NCBI RefSeq assembly: GCF_024732245.1
Contig: NZ_CP093845.1
Span: 2,108,001-2,172,000 of the forward strand
From: Dietzia sp. B32
GTDB lineage: Bacteria; Actinomycetota; Actinomycetes; Mycobacteriales; Mycobacteriaceae
Length of the DNA stretch: 64,000 nt
Direction: 5' to 3'
Both the position numbers and the translations under genes were made by a program. The notes below the pieces were generated by a model. That model was not told the origin of the DNA, searched no databases, and was given only the letters and a program-made list of their open reading frames with translations. Shown here piece by piece: positions 53,534-62,691 of this stretch (positions are counted from its first letter, which is position 1; each line of letters opens with the position of its first letter).

Positions 53534-56116
53534 TCAGCGCATGATCCACGTGTCCTTGCCGCCGCCCCCACGTGAGGAGTTGACGATCATCGACCCCGCC
53601 GGTGCCACCCGGGTGAGTCCGGCCGGGACCGCGTGGGCGGTGGTCCTGTCCCCCTCCCGCCGGACGTGGGCGAACGCGCGCAGGTCCACGTGCCGGCGCT
53701 GCATCCGGGTGCCGTCGAAGGTGGGCAGTGTGGACAGGGGCACGACCTCCTGGGCGATGAACCCCTCCGGTCGGGTGAGCAGGTCCTCCCGGCGGGCGGC
53801 GAGTTCGGCCTCGGAGCATTCCGGACCGATGGTGATGCCGAGGCCGCCGTACCCGTCGATGGGCTTGACCACGAGTTCGCCGAGCCGGTCCAGCACGAGG
53901 TCCCGCTGGGTCCGGTCGGCACACAGGTACGTGGGGACCTGGTCCAGGACGGGGGTCTCGCCCAGGTAGAAGTCGATCATGGCGGGGACGGACGCGTAGA
54001 CGGCCTTGTCGTCGGCCACCCCGTTGCCCAGCGCGTTGGCGATCGTCAGGCGTCCGGCTCCCAGCGCGTCGAGCAGCCCGTCGCGCAGGGGGACGCCGTC
54101 CTCCCCGGGGGAACTGAGGAGCATGTCCTCGTCGATCCGGGCGTACATCACGTCCACCCGGTGCAGGTCGCGGCCGGCACGGTGGTGCAGGATTCCGTCG
54201 CGGAAGGCCAACCGGTCGGGCGTGACCAGGGGCAGGCCGGTGCGCTGCGCGATGAGCCGGTGTTCGAACCACGCCGAGTCGGTCGCGCCGGAGGAGACCA
54301 CCGCGAGCTGCGGGTCGTCCCCGGCGGCCGGTGGCGCGGCCGCCTCGAGCGTCTGCCGGATCATGCCGAACGCCTGGTCCGGCGTGTGCAGGTCGAACCC
54401 CTCCGTGAGGTCGCCGAACAGCGAGGTGGTCATCTGCCGGAGCGCGTGTGAGAAGGCGATCCCGGACGGCACCCGGACGTTGTCCTCCAGAACGAACCAC
54501 TTGCCGTCGTCGCCGCACACCAGGTCGATCCCGCAGATGTGCGCCCGGGTCCGCCCCGGTCGTTGCACCCGTCCCGTGCTGCGGTGCCCGGGGGCGCGGT
54601 CCAGCGATTCGGGCGTCAGGTGGCCCGCGCGTACGAATTCCCGGTCCCCTTAGATGTCGTCGAGGAAGGCGTCCAGGGCACGGGCGCGCTGTTCGGTGCC
54701 CGTGGCCAGCATCCGCCACACCTCCGGCGAGATGATGCGGGGTACGAAGTCCATCGGGAACGCCTGGGGCCGCTCCTGCCCGGTGACCCGGAACGTCACC
54801 CCGGCGACCGAGGCCTCCTGTTCAGCCGTCACCTGTCGCGACCGGAGCCGCACGGTGCCGGCCCGCTCCAGGGCCGACACCAGCGGGCCGTAGGACCGGC
54901 GGGGCGAGCCCCCCTCCTCGACCGCCTCGTCCCAACTGGGGTCGGCGTCCAGACCGTCGATCGGTTCGTAGACGCCGAACAGTCGGGAGTGGGCGTCGGG
55001 GACCGCCGACCGGGGACCGCTGACCCCCGCTGTCTCCGCCGCGAGCAGGTCCACCACGTCGTGGGCGTGCCCCCGTCTGCGGAGGGTCTGACGCTGACGG
55101 AACGCGCTGCTGCCGTTGTAGAGCGCGTTGTCGAGCAGGGTGCACACGGTGTCGAGGTCGCCCGACCGCGTCAACTCGTCGGTCAGGGAGTCCACCAGGT
55201 CGGAGACGACGTCGGCGGCGGGCCGGGCCCGGAACGTGGCGGGGTCCACGAGGTCGCCCTCGAGGCCCGACCGCGCGGCGCGCCACAGGGCGGCGCGCAG
55301 CCTGGTCTCGGCCGGAGCGGTGACCTCGGCGCCGTTCGCGATCGCGGCCGCCTCACGCTCGACCAGCGCCCGGAACAGGGCGGCCGCCAGGACGGTGGCG
55401 TCGGAGGAGGGGCAGGCGTCGCCCACCTGCAGCTCCACCGACCGTCCACCCGGCCCGGGCTGCACCCCGAAGCCCACCATCGACGCATCGACCACCACCC
55501 CGCTCGCCACGAGGTCCGCCACCAACTCGTCGAACTCCGCCGCCGAGCACACCCCGGCGACCGGCGCGGCCGTGGGCCACTGCGAGGCGGCCACCGACCG
55601 GCAGCTCGCGTAGCCGGAGTCCGACCCGTCCCGCGGGAAGGGCGAGCTCGCCGTGAGGGCGAGGAGCACCGGCAGGTACGGCGAGACCCGGCAGGACACC
55701 CGGACCGCCTCGTCCGCATCACGGGCCTCCACCCGGATGCGGACGCCACAGTAGATCTGGTCCCGGGCCAGGTACTCGTAGTCGGCCAGGAGTCGCCGCG
55801 TCTTCGGACTCTCGTCGACGAGAGCGGATCCCGGGGGCACGAGCGGGACGGCCCCGGCGGCCACCACCGCCAACCCGAGCTCGATCCCTGCCTCGTTGAG
55901 TCCCGCCCGCTCGGCACGCAGGGCCGATCTCAGCTCCGCCGCCGACTGGGCGGGGTCGGTCGCCACGCGGACGACGCAGTTGCGCAGCTCCTCCCCCGCG
56001 CCGTGTCCACCCCTCCGCGCCAGCAACTCCGCCGCACGGGGTGCCAGCTCCCGACTCGTCGTGTCGAGGACGTGAAGGTCCTCTTCGACGACCATGGTCC
56101 TCAACCCTGCTTCCAT
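53534..56116 (-). pseudogene. Second GCS2/ATP-grasp fusion paralog with an in-frame TAA
   Basis: The sequence is about 860 codons in one frame, paralogous to the gene that follows it over its whole length (GCS2-like half: VEEDLHVLDT, GYASCRSVAASQW, RAARSGLEGDLVD; ATP-grasp half: CGIDLV, LEDNVRVPSG, VVKPIDGYGG, NSSRGGGGKDTW). A TAA at 54650-54652 interrupts FLDDI-stop-GDRE, where the sister protein has a tyrosine (FLRDIYGAGE). The stop lies inside the ATP-grasp half, not at the domain boundary. A GTG at 54568 could restart the rest. Recent inactivation, a sequencing error or translation as two pieces are the options; the rest of the frame is undamaged. The start is taken as the ATG at 56116. 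Confidence 0.82.
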
Positions 56117-56189
56117 GAAGAAAATGTAGGGCCGAAGGACGGAGTTCACATCCGGACGCGACGTGGGATGGATCTCATCGGGTCCGGGT

Positions 56190-56990
56190 TCAGCGCGCCT
56201 TCCACACCGGGGCACGCTTCTCCGCGAACGCCCGCGGGCCCTCGGCCGCGTCCTCGGAGGTCATGACGTTCATCATCTCCGTGTCACTGACCTTCCACTT
56301 GTCGACCTCCGCCGGACGCCCGCCGTCGGTTATACCGAGCGCGACCCGTTTGGTCCCCTGAACCGCCAGCGGCGCGTTGGCGGCGATGGCGCCGGCGAGC
56401 TCGAGCGCGGTGTCGAGCAGCCGGTCGGCCGGGACGACGTGGTTGATCAGGTGCAGGTCGAGCGCCCGCCCGGCGGTGATCGGCTCGCCGGTGAGCATCA
56501 TCTCCATGGCCACGCGGTGGGGCAGCTGGGCCGGCAGCCGGAACGCGCCACCGGCGGCGGCGATGAGCCCACGCCGCACCTCCGGCAGTCCGAACACCGC
56601 GTGGTCGGCGGCCACCACGAGGTCGCAGGCCAGGGCGATCTCGCAGCCCCCGCCCAGTGCGGTGCCGTTGACCGCGGCGATCACGGGGACCGAGACGTAC
56701 TGCTGCATCATCCCCGCGAATCCCCACTGCCGGTTCTCGGCCGGGAAGATGTCCTCACCCCGGGAGATGGCCTTGAGGTCCGCGCCCGCACAGAACGACC
56801 GCTCTCCGGCGCCGGTGATCACGACCACCCGGATCTCTGGGTCGGTGTCCGCCTCGTGCAACGCGTTGCCCAGCAGCGTGCTGACCTCCCCGTTGACGGC
56901 GTTGCGGGCCTCCGGGCGGTCGAAGGTGACGAGCAGGACGTGATCCCGGCGCTCGGTGCGGACGGCGGGACGGTTCTCGATGTCGGTCAT
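56190..56990 (-). CDS. Enoyl-CoA hydratase/isomerase family protein
   Basis: A 266-residue crotonase. The oxyanion-hole segments FCAGADLKAI and NGTALGGGCEIALACDLVVA are intact, and LPEVRRGLIAAAGGAFRLP follows, as in mycobacterial EchA proteins. It hydrates or isomerises an acyl-CoA in fatty acid, sterol or aromatic degradation; the acid residues of the classic two-glutamate hydratases are not both evident, so the exact reaction is open. The gene is on the same strand as the ligase cluster, 73 bases upstream of it, but probably has an independent metabolic role. Confidence 0.88.
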   Translation of the reverse strand: MTDIENRPAVRTERRDHVLLVTFDRPEARNAVNGEVSTLLGNALHEADTDPEIRVVVITGAGERSFCAGADLKAISRGEDIFPAENRQWGFAGMMQQYVSVPVIAAVNGTALGGGCEIALACDLVVAADHAVFGLPEVRRGLIAAAGGAFRLPAQLPHRVAMEMMLTGEPITAGRALDLHLINHVVPADRLLDTALELAGAIAANAPLAVQGTKRVALGITDGGRPAEVDKWKVSDTEMMNVMTSEDAAEGPRAFAEKRAPVWKAR

Positions 56991-57048
56991 GTGCCCAGTC
57001 TCGCCCGGCGGTGGCCGCCCCGCAGCGCCTCCGCGCTATTCGGGCCGC

Positions 57049-58077
57049 TCAACTGTGCAGCGGCGTGATCGGCGGGACGAACTCGCAGCCCACCGGACGC
57101 GGGTTGGCCGGGTCCAGCGCGTTGAACACCAGATCCCGGGCGACGGGGTCGGTGACGATGGAGACGTGCTCGGAGAAGTCCAGCGGGCAGTAGTCCTGCA
57201 CGACGTGGTTCTCCGCATTGGGACCCTCGACGTACCCGCTGGTGTACGGGGTGACGATCTCGTCGATGTTCGTGAGGATGTTCGTGTATTGCACGTCCGG
57301 GTGGTACGGGGTCCCGTCCCGCCACAGGTCGTGGAAGAACCGGCTGCCCGCGAGGACCTCATTGCACGCGCCGCATCCGACGGTGTGGATGAAGTCCTGG
57401 ACCTCGTCGCGGATGCCCACCTGCCCGAACGCGTCGAAGATCGTGGAGAGGAAGAACGCCGTGCTGCCCCGCCACACCGAGCCGAGCCCGACGTAGTTCT
57501 CGACGTAGCGGTGGCCGCCCAGCTCGTTGACGTAGACCGCCGGCATGATGGTGCCCTGCGAGTGCCCCACCAGATCGACCTTCTCCGCCCCGGTCGCTTC
57601 GCGCACCCGGTCGACGAACCCGGCGAGCTCGGCGGCGCCTTCCTCCATCGTCCGCGTCCCGCCCAGCGCTTTCAGCGGCCACGGGGCCTCCGGGTGTGCG
57701 GCGTAGGTCAGCGCGTAGACGCAATAGCCCTCGTTGGCCAGGCTCGGTGCGAGGTAGGCCCAGTTGTCCTGGCGGTTGAGGAACGTGCCGTGGACCAGGA
57801 CCACCGGGCGCGGGCGGGCCTCGGTGAGCCGGCAGTCCCAGTCGTTGGTGGCCGGGTGCTCTCCGAGGGGGTTCTGCACCTCCGCCCGCAGACCGTCGAC
57901 GAAGGACGCGGGCACCGGGTGCGGGCCGCCGGCGGTGGGAGGCGGGACCGTGCCGGCCGCGACCGGTGCGGTGGCCTCCGTGGTCGGGGCGGCGGGGCCG
58001 GGCTGCGCGGCGGCGCCGGAGGGGACGACGACGAGGGCCGCCATCGCCAGAACGAGCGCGGACACGAGATGTTTCAC
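57049..58077 (-). CDS. Secreted lipase/esterase (alpha/beta hydrolase, lipase class 2)
   Basis: A 342-residue exported hydrolase. Residues 1-25 form a signal peptide (basic start, hydrophobic core, AAA cleavage region). The domain has VVLVHGTFLNRQDNW (oxyanion region) and the nucleophile serine in LVGHSQGT; Asp and His residues lie further on. Paired cysteines suggest disulfides outside the cell. It should cleave acylglycerols or similar esters. The GTG at 58077 follows AAAGGGA. It is divergent from a GntR regulator across an AT-rich control region. Confidence 0.87.
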   Translation of the reverse strand: MKHLVSALVLAMAALVVVPSGAAAQPGPAAPTTEATAPVAAGTVPPPTAGGPHPVPASFVDGLRAEVQNPLGEHPATNDWDCRLTEARPRPVVLVHGTFLNRQDNWAYLAPSLANEGYCVYALTYAAHPEAPWPLKALGGTRTMEEGAAELAGFVDRVREATGAEKVDLVGHSQGTIMPAVYVNELGGHRYVENYVGLGSVWRGSTAFFLSTIFDAFGQVGIRDEVQDFIHTVGCGACNEVLAGSRFFHDLWRDGTPYHPDVQYTNILTNIDEIVTPYTSGYVEGPNAENHVVQDYCPLDFSEHVSIVTDPVARDLVFNALDPANPRPVGCEFVPPITPLHS

Positions 58078-58127
58078 GTGAATCCCTTTCGCACGGGCGG
58101 CGCTGCCACCCCCGGCGAGGTAGTGTG

Positions 58128-58157
58128 AGCCGCTACAGATATATTTGATTTCGATTA
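58128..58157. promoter_or_regulatory. AT-rich divergent promoter region between lipase and GntR genes
   Basis: This short stretch (TACAGATATATTTGATT followed by TCGATTATCG) is strikingly AT-rich in a very GC-rich region. It lies 50-80 bases from the lipase start and about 45 bases before the GntR gene. It probably holds -10 elements for one or both directions and perhaps the regulator's own operator. Confidence 0.5.
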
Positions 58158-58202
58158 TCGGTCGTCGGCACCCCGCGCGGGTGCTCCTTCTTGTGAAACG
58201 AG

Positions 58203-58913
58203 GTGGCGGACGTGGCCCCCACACGACTCGCCCAGCGCCCCCAGCTCTCCGAGGAGGTCGCCGACCACGTGCGGACCCGCATCATGAGCGGCGAGGTCCG
58301 TCCCGGGGACTTCATCCGGCTCGACGAGACCGCCGCGGCCCTCGGGGTGAGCGTGACCCCGGTCCGCGAGGCACTGCTCACCCTGCGCGGCGAGGGCCTC
58401 GTCGACCTGGTTCCGCGGCGCGGGTACCTGGTCTCCCCGATGAGCCGGCAGGACATCGAGGACATCTTCTGGCTCCAGGCGGAACTGTCCAAGCGGATAG
58501 TCGACCGGGCGATCACCCGCTACGACGCGCCCACGCTCGAGTTCCACGCCCGGTTGATCGACGACTTCGAGAAGGCGTCCGCATCCGGTGACACCGACGG
58601 TGTCGTGCACGCGCAGTACGCCATCCACCGGACACTCAACCGGGCTTCCCGGTCGGACAAGCTCTCCCGCTTCCTGTCGAACGCCGCCCGGTACATGCCC
58701 TACCGGTTGTACGCGGACGACCCCGACTGGCGTGCGGGCGCACTGCTGGACCACCGTCGCATGCTCGAGGCGCTGCGTAGCGGCGATGTCGAGACCGCCC
58801 ACGACGTGGTGGAGTCCGAGTTCGCGGGCGGCGCGACGCTGCTCATCGCCCACCTCGAGCGGGCCGGCGTGTGGGACGAGGAGCGCGAGCCGGAGCTCGC
58901 CGCGGAGGCCTGA
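58203..58913 (+). CDS. GntR-family transcriptional regulator (FCD domain)
   Basis: A 236-residue regulator. The N-terminal winged helix has RTRIMSGEVRPGDFI and GVSVTPVREALLTLRGEGLVDLVPRRGYLV, the GntR signature. The C-terminal helical FCD domain (residues 95-215) carries potential metal-binding histidines and binds a small carboxylate ligand in relatives. The GTG at 58203 overlaps a likely AGGTGG site; a GTG at 58212 is an alternative. It is divergent from the lipase and convergent, with 3 bases between, with the DUF2236 gene. Confidence 0.88.
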   Translation: MADVAPTRLAQRPQLSEEVADHVRTRIMSGEVRPGDFIRLDETAAALGVSVTPVREALLTLRGEGLVDLVPRRGYLVSPMSRQDIEDIFWLQAELSKRIVDRAITRYDAPTLEFHARLIDDFEKASASGDTDGVVHAQYAIHRTLNRASRSDKLSRFLSNAARYMPYRLYADDPDWRAGALLDHRRMLEALRSGDVETAHDVVESEFAGGATLLIAHLERAGVWDEEREPELAAEA

Positions 58914-58916
58914 GCC

Positions 58917-59771
58917 TCACATCAACGACCGGCCGGTCCTCAACCGCCACCTCAGGTCGATGAGCAGGATCCGGTAGGTGATCGTCCGAACCGTCTCCGG
59001 CAGCAGGCCGTTGAGCCGGGCGGTCGCGGCGAGGAAGCTCTCGAATCGGCGCTGGTCGCGCGGGCTCCACGGGAGGCCGAGTTCGTCCCGGAACTCGCGG
59101 TGCAGGAAGCCGCTGGTGATCCACTTGTTGATCCGCCCGAACAGCAGGGTGGCGGGCTGCGGCAGCATCCGGAGTTCGGTCAGCCCGACCAGGTGCTCCC
59201 GGACGGGTTCGTCGAAGCGGATCCTCGCCATGCCCTCGCGCCAGTAGCCCTCGAAGTCGGCGCGGGTGGCGGGCCACTGGTCGGGCCGCACCTGCAAGGT
59301 CGTGCCCAGCGTCGGCGCGGAGGCGTAGAACGCCTCCCTGTCGGAATCGGTCATGGGACCGTGCAACCACTCGAAGACGTCCTCGAACCCGATGTAGAGG
59401 CACGCGGCCACCCACATCTGCAGTCTGGGGTCGTTCGCGCTGTACTTCACCCGGCTCTCGGGCGTGGAGAACACCTCCCGGTGGATCCGGTAGACCTCCT
59501 CGCTGTAGACCCTCTTGTCCTCGTCGCTGCCGAGCGTGGCGACGGCGAGGTACTGGAATGTCGTCCGCGCCCGCTTGAAGGGGCGTTTGTAGACGTTGCC
59601 GGTGTCCACCCGGCTCTCGCGCACCCCCCATCCGACCTCGGGCCAGGCCAGTTGCATGATCACGTTGGCGACGCCACTGGCGGCGCCGAGGGAGTCCACC
59701 GCGTCGGTGAGCCCGGGCGGTCTCCCACGGGTGATCGGCGGCGCGGGATTGCGGTGCAGTTCGGTGAGCAC
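58917..59771 (-). CDS. Oxygenase MpaB family protein (DUF2236)
   Basis: A 284-residue protein of the DUF2236/MpaB-like group (the latex-clearing-protein and MpaB relatives), which bind heme and use O2 to cleave or oxidise lipids. Typical segments are VANVIMQLAWPEVGWGV, RIHREVFSTPE and GLTELRMLPQPAT, with a conserved histidine in the first third. The start is a GTG at 59771 after GAAGGAG. It directly follows the mce operon (23 bases after the mce-associated gene), hence it may act on the lipid that the Mce complex imports. Confidence 0.82.
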   Translation of the reverse strand: MLTELHRNPAPPITRGRPPGLTDAVDSLGAASGVANVIMQLAWPEVGWGVRESRVDTGNVYKRPFKRARTTFQYLAVATLGSDEDKRVYSEEVYRIHREVFSTPESRVKYSANDPRLQMWVAACLYIGFEDVFEWLHGPMTDSDREAFYASAPTLGTTLQVRPDQWPATRADFEGYWREGMARIRFDEPVREHLVGLTELRMLPQPATLLFGRINKWITSGFLHREFRDELGLPWSPRDQRRFESFLAATARLNGLLPETVRTITYRILLIDLRWRLRTGRSLM

Positions 59772-59794
59772 GGACGGTTCTCCTTCGAAAATGG

Positions 59795-60385
59795 TCAGGC
59801 GAGTTGGGCGTCGTCGAGGAGCCAGCGGTCGCCGTCGCGGACCACGGTCACGACCATGCGGCTGGAGTCGACCCGTCCGTCGGGGACGGTGACGTTGCTG
59901 ATCTCCTGGTCCAGGAACACCAGGACCACCGCGCGATCGCCATCGACGCTCTCGACGGCGGCGTGCGTGACGGTCCCCGTCGAAGTGCCCTCGCCGCTGG
60001 CGAGCAGCTCGCGCAGGCCGTCGGAGACCTCGCGGTAGCGCTCGGCGAAATCGGGGGTGGCGTCCGCGACGACGGCGTCGAGGTTCGCGTCCACGTCGGT
60101 GTGGTCGTACGTGGCCAGCTGGGTCACCAGGCGGGTCGCGTCGTCCGAGGCGGAGCGCCGGAGTTCGGCGTCCCGGTGGTTCTGCCAGGTCAGGTAGCCG
60201 AGGATTCCCGTCGCCGCGAGCAGGGCCACGATCACCAGTGCGGTCACGATCCGTCCGGCACGGCCGCGACGGCGTTCGGCCCCGGGCTCGGCCTGCTCGG
60301 CCCCGGCCTGTTCGGCCCCGGGCTCGGCTCTTTCGGCCCCCTCGGCCCGGTCGACCGGGCCGGTCGTCTTCTCGTCAACCGCCAT
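59795..60385 (-). CDS. Mce-associated membrane protein
   Basis: A 196-residue protein of the Mam/Mas type found at the end of mce operons. A Glu/Ala-rich cytoplasmic N-terminus with EQAGAEQAE-like repeats precedes one membrane helix (about residues 47-66), then a soluble extracytoplasmic domain of the NTF2-like kind. Such proteins stabilise the Mce complex. It overlaps the preceding mce gene by 11 bases. Confidence 0.85.
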   Translation of the reverse strand: MAVDEKTTGPVDRAEGAERAEPGAEQAGAEQAEPGAERRRGRAGRIVTALVIVALLAATGILGYLTWQNHRDAELRRSASDDATRLVTQLATYDHTDVDANLDAVVADATPDFAERYREVSDGLRELLASGEGTSTGTVTHAAVESVDGDRAVVLVFLDQEISNVTVPDGRVDSSRMVVTVVRDGDRWLLDDAQLA

Positions 60386-61592
60386 TGCTGCGTAGTCCTT
60401 CCATCATCGTCGCCCAGTACGCGGCGATCTCGGTCCCCGTCGGGACGAGCAACGGGTCCGCGGCCATGTCCGGACCGATCCGCGTGCCCGGCCGGTTGGC
60501 TCCGGCCAGGCCCTCGCCGTTCGGTCTCGGTGCGGCCTGCGAGCCGCGTTGGGCGAGGTTCTCTCCGGGCGGGCAGTACATCCTCAGGTCCGGCTCCTCC
60601 CACGAGTGGTCCCGTACGTCCCGCGGCTCGTACGGATACACGCACACCGGCCCCTGGGTCGCGATGAGTGCGAAGTCGGCACGACCGTCGCGGACCGAGC
60701 CGGCCAGGGCCCGCAGGCCCCGCTCCCCCTGGGTCAGACCCGCCTCCCACGCCGGCCCGCGGTCCCGGAACACCGGGGTGACCACGAGGGTGTTGGCGAG
60801 CAGGCCGGCCGCGTCGTCCCGGTTGTCATCGAGCAGCCTCTGTGCGCGGAGCATCGCCTCGGGCGAGCGGTCGAGCATGTACACGAGGGTGTCCTCGCGA
60901 CGTGCCAACTGGCCGGTGACGTCGCGCGCCGTCGCCACCGATCCGGAGACGGGTGCGTCGCGGGCGGCGAGCGCGCGAACCGTCACCAGCCCGTCGTCGA
61001 CGAGGCCCCGGAAGGTCGGTGCGCGGTCGGCGAGCACGGCCGCGAGCGTCGCCGTGTCCTCGATGATCGCGCCCAGTCTCGGCCCGTTGCCCTCGAGTGC
61101 TGCCGCGGTGCTGTCGCCGAACGAGGCCAGGGACCGGGGGTCCACGGCCCGCAGCGAGGCGTCGATGTCGGCGATGAGGTCCGCCAGCGGCGGGGACTGC
61201 ACGTCCTCCGGGACGCGCAACTCGTCGCCCTCCCCGAGGTAGGGACCGTCCGCGGTCTCGGGCCGCACGTCGAGCCGGTTGTCGCCCAGCGCGGTGCTGG
61301 TGACCACCTTGGCCAGGGAGTCCCGGGGGATCCGCGTCCCCTCGAGGATCCGGAGGCGCAACCGGACCCCGCCGGAACCGTCGAGCTCGGCACCCTGGAC
61401 CACCCCCACGTCCGCGCCGCGGTACGTCACCCGGACCCCGGGCCCGACCCCCCTCGCGTCCTCGACATGCGCCACCACCCGGAAACCGCTGGAGACGTCC
61501 GCGTCCTGCCCGATGTAGCGGATGCCGTAGCCGATCGCCACGACCGAGATGAGGGCGAACAGCAACGCCTGCGCGACGATGTGCCGGTTCAC
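60375..61592 (-). CDS. MCE family protein, MceF-like
   Basis: A 405-residue Mce protein: one N-terminal membrane helix, then the MCE/MlaD domain (FRVVAHVEDARGVGPGVRVTYRGADVGVV) and a long helical domain. Six such proteins (MceA-F) form a lipid-conducting tube across the periplasm, with two YrbE permeases, and import sterols or fatty acids. It is called MceF by position, last Mce gene before the Mce-associated gene. The GTG at 61592 overlaps the previous stop (GTGA). Confidence 0.88.
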   Translation of the reverse strand: MNRHIVAQALLFALISVVAIGYGIRYIGQDADVSSGFRVVAHVEDARGVGPGVRVTYRGADVGVVQGAELDGSGGVRLRLRILEGTRIPRDSLAKVVTSTALGDNRLDVRPETADGPYLGEGDELRVPEDVQSPPLADLIADIDASLRAVDPRSLASFGDSTAAALEGNGPRLGAIIEDTATLAAVLADRAPTFRGLVDDGLVTVRALAARDAPVSGSVATARDVTGQLARREDTLVYMLDRSPEAMLRAQRLLDDNRDDAAGLLANTLVVTPVFRDRGPAWEAGLTQGERGLRALAGSVRDGRADFALIATQGPVCVYPYEPRDVRDHSWEEPDLRMYCPPGENLAQRGSQAAPRPNGEGLAGANRPGTRIGPDMAADPLLVPTGTEIAAYWATMMEGLRSNGG

Positions 61593-62689
61593 GGCGTGCC
61601 CCCCATCGGTGGCAGGGCGTCGGCCGGACCCGTGGCACCCGGCGGCAGCGGGCGCCCCGCCCGCACCTCGCCGCCGGTGCCCAGGACGTCGAGGGAGCCC
61701 GTCAGGTCGAGGTCACCGTCGAAGACGAGGTGATCCCCGCGGGCCGCCTCGTCGAGGTGGATGACGAACCGCTCCAGCGCGTCCAGGGTGGGGGCGACCT
61801 CCTCGCCGAAGCCCTCCATGTCCTCGAGCAGGACGGTCAGGGTCCGCAGTGACGGCGCGATCCTCCCCTCGGTCGCCGACGTGAACTGGTCGACCTGCAC
61901 CGTCAGCGCGGTCGTGGTGTCCATGAGGGCGACGATCGTCTCCCTGCTACGGGCGGCCTCCGAGACCAGGTCCGCGGACACGTCCAGGCCACGGTCGAGG
62001 AGGTCGCGGCGGCCGGCGAGCGCGGCGTTGACCCGGTCCAACGCCAGCAGCGTGCGATCGACATCGTCCCGGTGCGCCTCGTACAGGGCCAGAGCCCGCT
62101 CGCCGCGTTCGCGGATCCTGCCGATCTCCTCCCCACGTCCTCCGAGGGCCACGGTCAGCTCCTCCATCACCGACCCGAGCTGGTCGATCCCGCTGCCGTT
62201 GAGCAGCAGCCCGAGCGACGCCAGGCTCGACTCGAGGTCCGGACCGACCCCGCTACGCGACCGCGGGATCACCCTCGTGTCCTCCAGCAGTGCGGCGGTC
62301 CCCGGACCGCGGGGGGCGCTCAGCGCGATGAACGGACTCCCCAGTGCGGTCGGGAGTCGGATCTCGGCGAGTACATCGGCGGGGACCCCGGAATCACCTT
62401 CGAGGCGGACCCCGATCACCGCGTCGCTGCCGTCGGTGTCCACCGTGCGGACGCGCCCCACCAGGGACTCTCCGTACCGGACCTCGGCACCGGGGGCGAG
62501 GCGGTCGGCCCGCTCGAATCGCATCTCCACGTCCGTAGAGTCCTCACCGGTGTCCATCCCCAGCGGGAGCGCCTGCAACGACAGGGCCGGGGAGTGCGCG
62601 GCGACCACAGCTGCCAGCACGAGCAAGACCACCCCGATCGATGCCACGAGTCCGCGGATGAGGTGCGGTCCCGTCCTGGTCTCCCTCAT
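61589..62689 (-). CDS. MCE family protein, MceE-like
   Basis: A 366-residue Mce protein with one N-terminal membrane helix (LIRGLVASIGVVLLVLAAVVA) and an MCE domain (VEMRFERADRLAPGAEVRYGES), followed by helical sequence. MceE proteins of mycobacteria are usually lipoproteins, but no lipobox cysteine is visible here. The ATG at 62689 follows GGAGG; a GTG at 62695 overlapping the previous stop is the alternative. Position four genes from the end of the operon suggests MceE. Confidence 0.86.
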   Translation of the reverse strand: MRETRTGPHLIRGLVASIGVVLLVLAAVVAAHSPALSLQALPLGMDTGEDSTDVEMRFERADRLAPGAEVRYGESLVGRVRTVDTDGSDAVIGVRLEGDSGVPADVLAEIRLPTALGSPFIALSAPRGPGTAALLEDTRVIPRSRSGVGPDLESSLASLGLLLNGSGIDQLGSVMEELTVALGGRGEEIGRIRERGERALALYEAHRDDVDRTLLALDRVNAALAGRRDLLDRGLDVSADLVSEAARSRETIVALMDTTTALTVQVDQFTSATEGRIAPSLRTLTVLLEDMEGFGEEVAPTLDALERFVIHLDEAARGDHLVFDGDLDLTGSLDVLGTGGEVRAGRPLPPGATGPADALPPMGGTP

Positions 62690-62691
62690 GG

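Noticed and set aside
54650-54652. Programmed recoding at the TAA of the second ligase gene
   Set aside because: TAA is not used for selenocysteine, no SECIS-like GGTCT hairpin follows, and the sister protein has an ordinary tyrosine here.
53466-54719. N-terminal extension of the intact ligase gene to an upstream start
   Set aside because: The extra residues are out-of-frame translation of the neighbouring paralog and are Arg/Gly/Pro-rich without similarity.
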